Positions 61,369 through 64,000 of a stretch of DNA of 64,000 nt are shown here, in pieces. Both the position numbers and the translations under genes were made by a program. Positions within the stretch are counted from its first letter, which is position 1. The number at the start of each line of letters is the position of its first letter. This DNA comes from Delphinus delphis (Eukaryota; Chordata; Mammalia; Artiodactyla; Delphinidae): contig NC_082702.1 of assembly GCF_949987515.2 (NCBI RefSeq), positions 53,599,600-53,663,599 of the forward strand, given 5' to 3'. The notes under the pieces were generated by a model, which was not told the origin of the DNA, did no database searches, and worked only from the letters and a program-made list of their open reading frames with translations.

Positions 61369-62216
61369 TGGAATGTGCATGCAGGTTTGGTCTTACAGCT
61401 TATTGTCAGCATTTTTATATCAAATGATAGTCATGCAGTGAAAGACATCTGCATTCCTGTCTCAACTGACCCATTTGGTGTGAACGCATTTAAAAGAAAA
61501 CTGTTTCTCTACTCACAATACTTATGACACCAAATGTATGGGTTTTCCACACCAAGCAATTTCCCAGCTCTCTGGACACCAACTGGGTGTTCTCCAACTG
61601 TATTCAACTCTGACACTAACTACCTGGAAGTAGAGCAGACCCCACAGGATAAGGGCTCAGTCCCACAAGACTTCTCCCACCTCAGATGCTGGCCACAAGT
61701 AGTGGGTCCCCAAGTCACCCACACTTCTCTGTGACTTGACTACAAATCAAGGAATCCCACAATCCCCTCCTCAGCTTCAATAATTTGCTATGTTGGTTCA
61801 TAGAACTCAGGGAAATACTTTCCTTACATTTACTGGTTTATTATAAAGAATGTTATAAAGGATACAGATGAATGGCCAGATGACGTGGTACATAGTGTGA
61901 GGTCGTGAAGGGTCCCAAGTGCAGGAGCTCCATTCCTATGGAGTTGGGGTGCACCATCCTCCTGGCACATGGACATGTTCACCAACCCAGAAGCTCTCCA
62001 AACCCCATACTTCAGTGATTTTTATGAAGGCTTCACCACAAAGGCATAACCAATTATTATCGACTCAATTTCTAGATCCTCTCCCCTCCCCAGAGGATGG
62101 AGGGGTGGGGCTGAAAGTTCTAGGCTTCTAACCATGGCTTGACCTTTTTGGTGATCAGCTCCCATCCAGAAGCTACTGAGGAGCCCACCAAGGGTCACTT
62201 CATTAGAACAAAATAT

Positions 62217-62322
62217 GCTCCTATCACCCGGGAAATTCCAAGGGATTTAGGAGCTCTGTGTAAGACGCTCCTATCACCTTCATCACTCAGGAAATTATAA
62301 AGGTTCTAGGAGCTCTGTATCA
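62217..62322. repeat. Two-copy tandem duplication inside the LTR
   Basis: gctcctatcac begins at 62217 and again at 62267. Each copy continues with ggaaatt..aagg..taggagctctgt. The copies have diverged (about 50 and 55 bp). Confidence 0.82.
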
Positions 62323-62346
62323 GGAACCAGGGGCAGAGACCAAATA

Positions 62347-62423
62347 TTGGGTCGGCCAAAAAGTCTGTTTGGGTTTTTCCATACAAATGTTAAAAACCCG
62401 AATGAACTTTTTGGCCAACCCAA
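62347..62423. mobile_element. Mariner-type palindromic MITE with TA duplication (copy 2)
   Basis: Ends ttgggtcggccaaaaagtct and gaactttttggccaacccaa; TA at 62345-62346 and 62424-62425. About 77 bp, the same family as the MITE at 53030-53109. Confidence 0.93.
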
Positions 62424-62689
62424 TATATATTTCTTATTATGTCACAGCATTCTTTTGACAACATGGGCATGGACCTACAAAAACAGATTGAATTGTTAAG
62501 TTTTCAGAATAAGTAGAATTGAGAAGGAGCCAGATTTCTCTTTTCTTTTACTTGTTCTTACTGGTCCCACTATTTCCCGGCACATGGCATTCTGGGTAGT
62601 GGGTGTGTGCAAGTGATTACAAGTGCCGAAGGTCACCAGAGTTCCCCACTGCCTGAGAAGGAAGGTCAAAACCTGTACATATGGTCCAC

Positions 62690-63020
62690 ATGATGGGCCC
62701 CTCCCTACCTCTCCTGCTCTATCTTACACTTCTCTCTCTCACTCCCTATGGCCCAGAAACATAGCCATGCTTTCACTTTCCCAAACGTGTCATGGTCTTT
62801 CCCACCCCAGTACCTTTGCACCTGCCATTCCTTCTGCCAAGAGTGCTTTATCCCAAGGCCCTTTCAGATCATGGATTTCTATCCGTTCCTCTGTTTAAAT
62901 GCCAATACCACCAGAAAAAAACCTTCCTTGACTTTCAGGTCAAGTCTGAAGTTTATGCAGTCCCAGAGCACCACCCTTGTTTATAGCACTCACCACTTTC
63001 ACCAATATCTCTGTTCCCAA
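62690..63020 (+). mobile_element. LINE-2 3' region relic
   Basis: cccagtacctttgcacctgc, cattccttctgccaagagtg and ttccttgactttcaggtcaa are typical L2 wording on this strand. Confidence 0.78.
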
Positions 63021-63374
63021 TGGACGGTGAAAAGCAGGAGGGCAGACCCACCCTTGCCCAAAGCATAGCTGAACACTCACTGCGAAGGAGTATATGGGTG
63101 ATGATATAGAGAAGACAGATGGGGAGTGAATTCTATCAAAAACCTCGGCTTCCTGGAGAAGGTAAGAGATAGGGAAGTAACTTTAGAGGTGGGAGTATTG
63201 AAAAGAGGTTTTTTTTTTTTTTTTTTTTTTTTAACTTTCCTAGAATAAATAAGACTTAAACCTGCTTGTAAGCTGCCAGGAAGTAGCCAGTGGAGAGGAA
63301 GTGATTGCAGATGGGAGAGAAAAACAGGGTAATTGATGGAGCAACGTCCCTGAGGTTACGTGAGGGGTGAAATC
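63021..63374. other. Unassigned intronic sequence with a T24 run
   Basis: A T homopolymer occupies 63209-63232 without a recognisable element next to it. Confidence 0.45.
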
Positions 63375-63387
63375 AGGAGTGCGGGAC

Positions 63388-63599
63388 GGGCTTCCCTGGT
63401 GGCGCAGTGGTTGAGAGTCCGCCTGCCGATGCAGGGAACATGGGTTCGTGCCCCGATCCGGGAAGGTCCCACATGCTGCGCAGCGGCTGGGCCTGTGAGC
63501 CGTGGCTGCTGAGCCTGCGCGTCCGGAGCCTGTGCTCCGCAATGGGAGAAGCCACAACAGTGAAGAAGCCCGCGTACCACAAAAAAAAAAAAAAAAGAA
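63388..63599 (+). mobile_element. Young-looking CHR-type SINE
   Basis: The head is gggcttccctggtggcgcag, with CpG-rich gagcctgcgcgtccggagcc and a tail of A16 then gaaa. Weak target duplication aggagtgcggg (63375-63385) and aagagtgtggg (63600-63610), 9/11. Confidence 0.92.
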
Positions 63600-63610
63600 A
63601 AGAGTGTGGG

Positions 63611-64000
63611 TTAAGAGGTGAGGCTGGGAATAGGCCAGCGCTGAGGCCGGTGATATTTCTGCCCAGCCTTTCAGCTTTTGTGTAGAAGAGTGAGGAAGGC
63701 ATCAATCACTTCCTTTCTGGCTGGGTAAATGCCAGGAAATTCTATGGCAGAAACTTCCCCAGGCAGGAGGCTCAGAATTAATTGTGAGGGTTAAGCATAA
63801 ACGAAAAGGAGCAGGCAAGTCCTAAACACTAAATCCCAGGAATAGGGCCGTTTCAGATCAAGGGACTGCATCTGAGAATGGTCTGGTAGCCCGAATGCTG
63901 TGGGAACCTCTAGGTATTTAATACTTGGCGATCACATGAATGCCCCTTCATAAGATTGTTTCACATGGGCCAAGATGTATATTGATTTTTTTTTTTTTTT
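63611..64000. other. Unassigned intronic sequence ending in a T run
   Basis: The window stops inside a T homopolymer (from about 63987), possibly the tail of a reverse-strand retroposon lying outside. Confidence 0.4.

Larger units (their letters stand above)
61525..62446 (+). mobile_element. ERVL-type solo LTR (MER21-like), split by a mariner MITE
   Basis: It starts tgacaccaaatgtatggg and runs through ttactggtttattataaaga, ggagttggggtgcaccatcc, ggaggggtggggctgaaagt and tttaggagctctgtgtaaga to a terminal tatatttcttattatgtcac. No internal genes. The 3' part carries a tandem duplication and the MITE. The family name is tentative. Confidence 0.65.
27998..64000 (+). other. CDH13: CDH13 intron 2, 5' part
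   Basis: No second exon with plausible splice sites and cadherin-like coding was found downstream. Exon 3, expected to begin by completing a Leu codon and continuing the prodomain, is not seen. This agrees with the known large size of CDH13 intron 2. Confidence 0.8.

Noticed and set aside
63987..64000. Terminal T run as the tail of a reverse-strand retroposon
   Set aside because: The body would lie outside the window, so it cannot be supported.

Overview
This is mammalian nuclear DNA, most likely from a cetacean (whale or dolphin). It carries many tRNA-derived CHR-type SINEs whose head reads 'cttccctggtggcgcagtgg'. It also has mariner MITEs with 'ttgggttggccaaaaagt' ends and an artiodactyl-type LINE-1. 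I see no ruminant BovB or Bov-A elements. Relatives sharing CHR SINEs, such as hippopotamus, are not excluded.

The only coding sequence I can support is one 112-bp exon at 27886-27997, plus strand. It has a clean 3' splice site (tttttctcag) and 5' splice site (gtaagc). Its translation matches the start of T-cadherin (CDH13): the end of the signal peptide and the start of the prodomain. From the known gene structure this is CDH13 exon 2. Bases 1-27885 are then the 3' part of intron 1 and 27998-64000 the 5' part of intron 2, both known to be very large. All longer open frames in the window are chance frames, simple-sequence frames, or transposon frames.

Layout: 1-14.5 kb is intronic sequence with CHR SINEs, MER1/MER5-type hAT MITEs, MIR/L2 relics, an old LTR, an old L1 fragment and a MaLR LTR. 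14.5-20.4 kb is one full-length but dead LINE-1, antisense to CDH13. 20.5-26.3 kb holds a MaLR LTR nested in a MIR, two minus-strand SINEs, MIRs and an 87-bp 5'-truncated L1 with a 17-bp target duplication. 26.6-28 kb holds a MIR, a DNA-transposon relic and the exon. 28-40 kb is the longest stretch poor in recognisable repeats. 40-64 kb has further SINEs, MIRs, L1 relics, microsatellites, a MER1 element split by a mariner MITE (53.0 kb) and an LTR split by a second MITE (62.35 kb).

No operon, CRISPR, functional tRNA/rRNA gene or prokaryotic system is present. The most interesting points are a possible signal-peptide Leu-to-Gln change that also makes a second in-frame splice acceptor, the antisense full-length L1 pointing its 5' end at exon 2, several nested insertions that give a relative chronology, and a 16-G run beside a long polypyrimidine tract.
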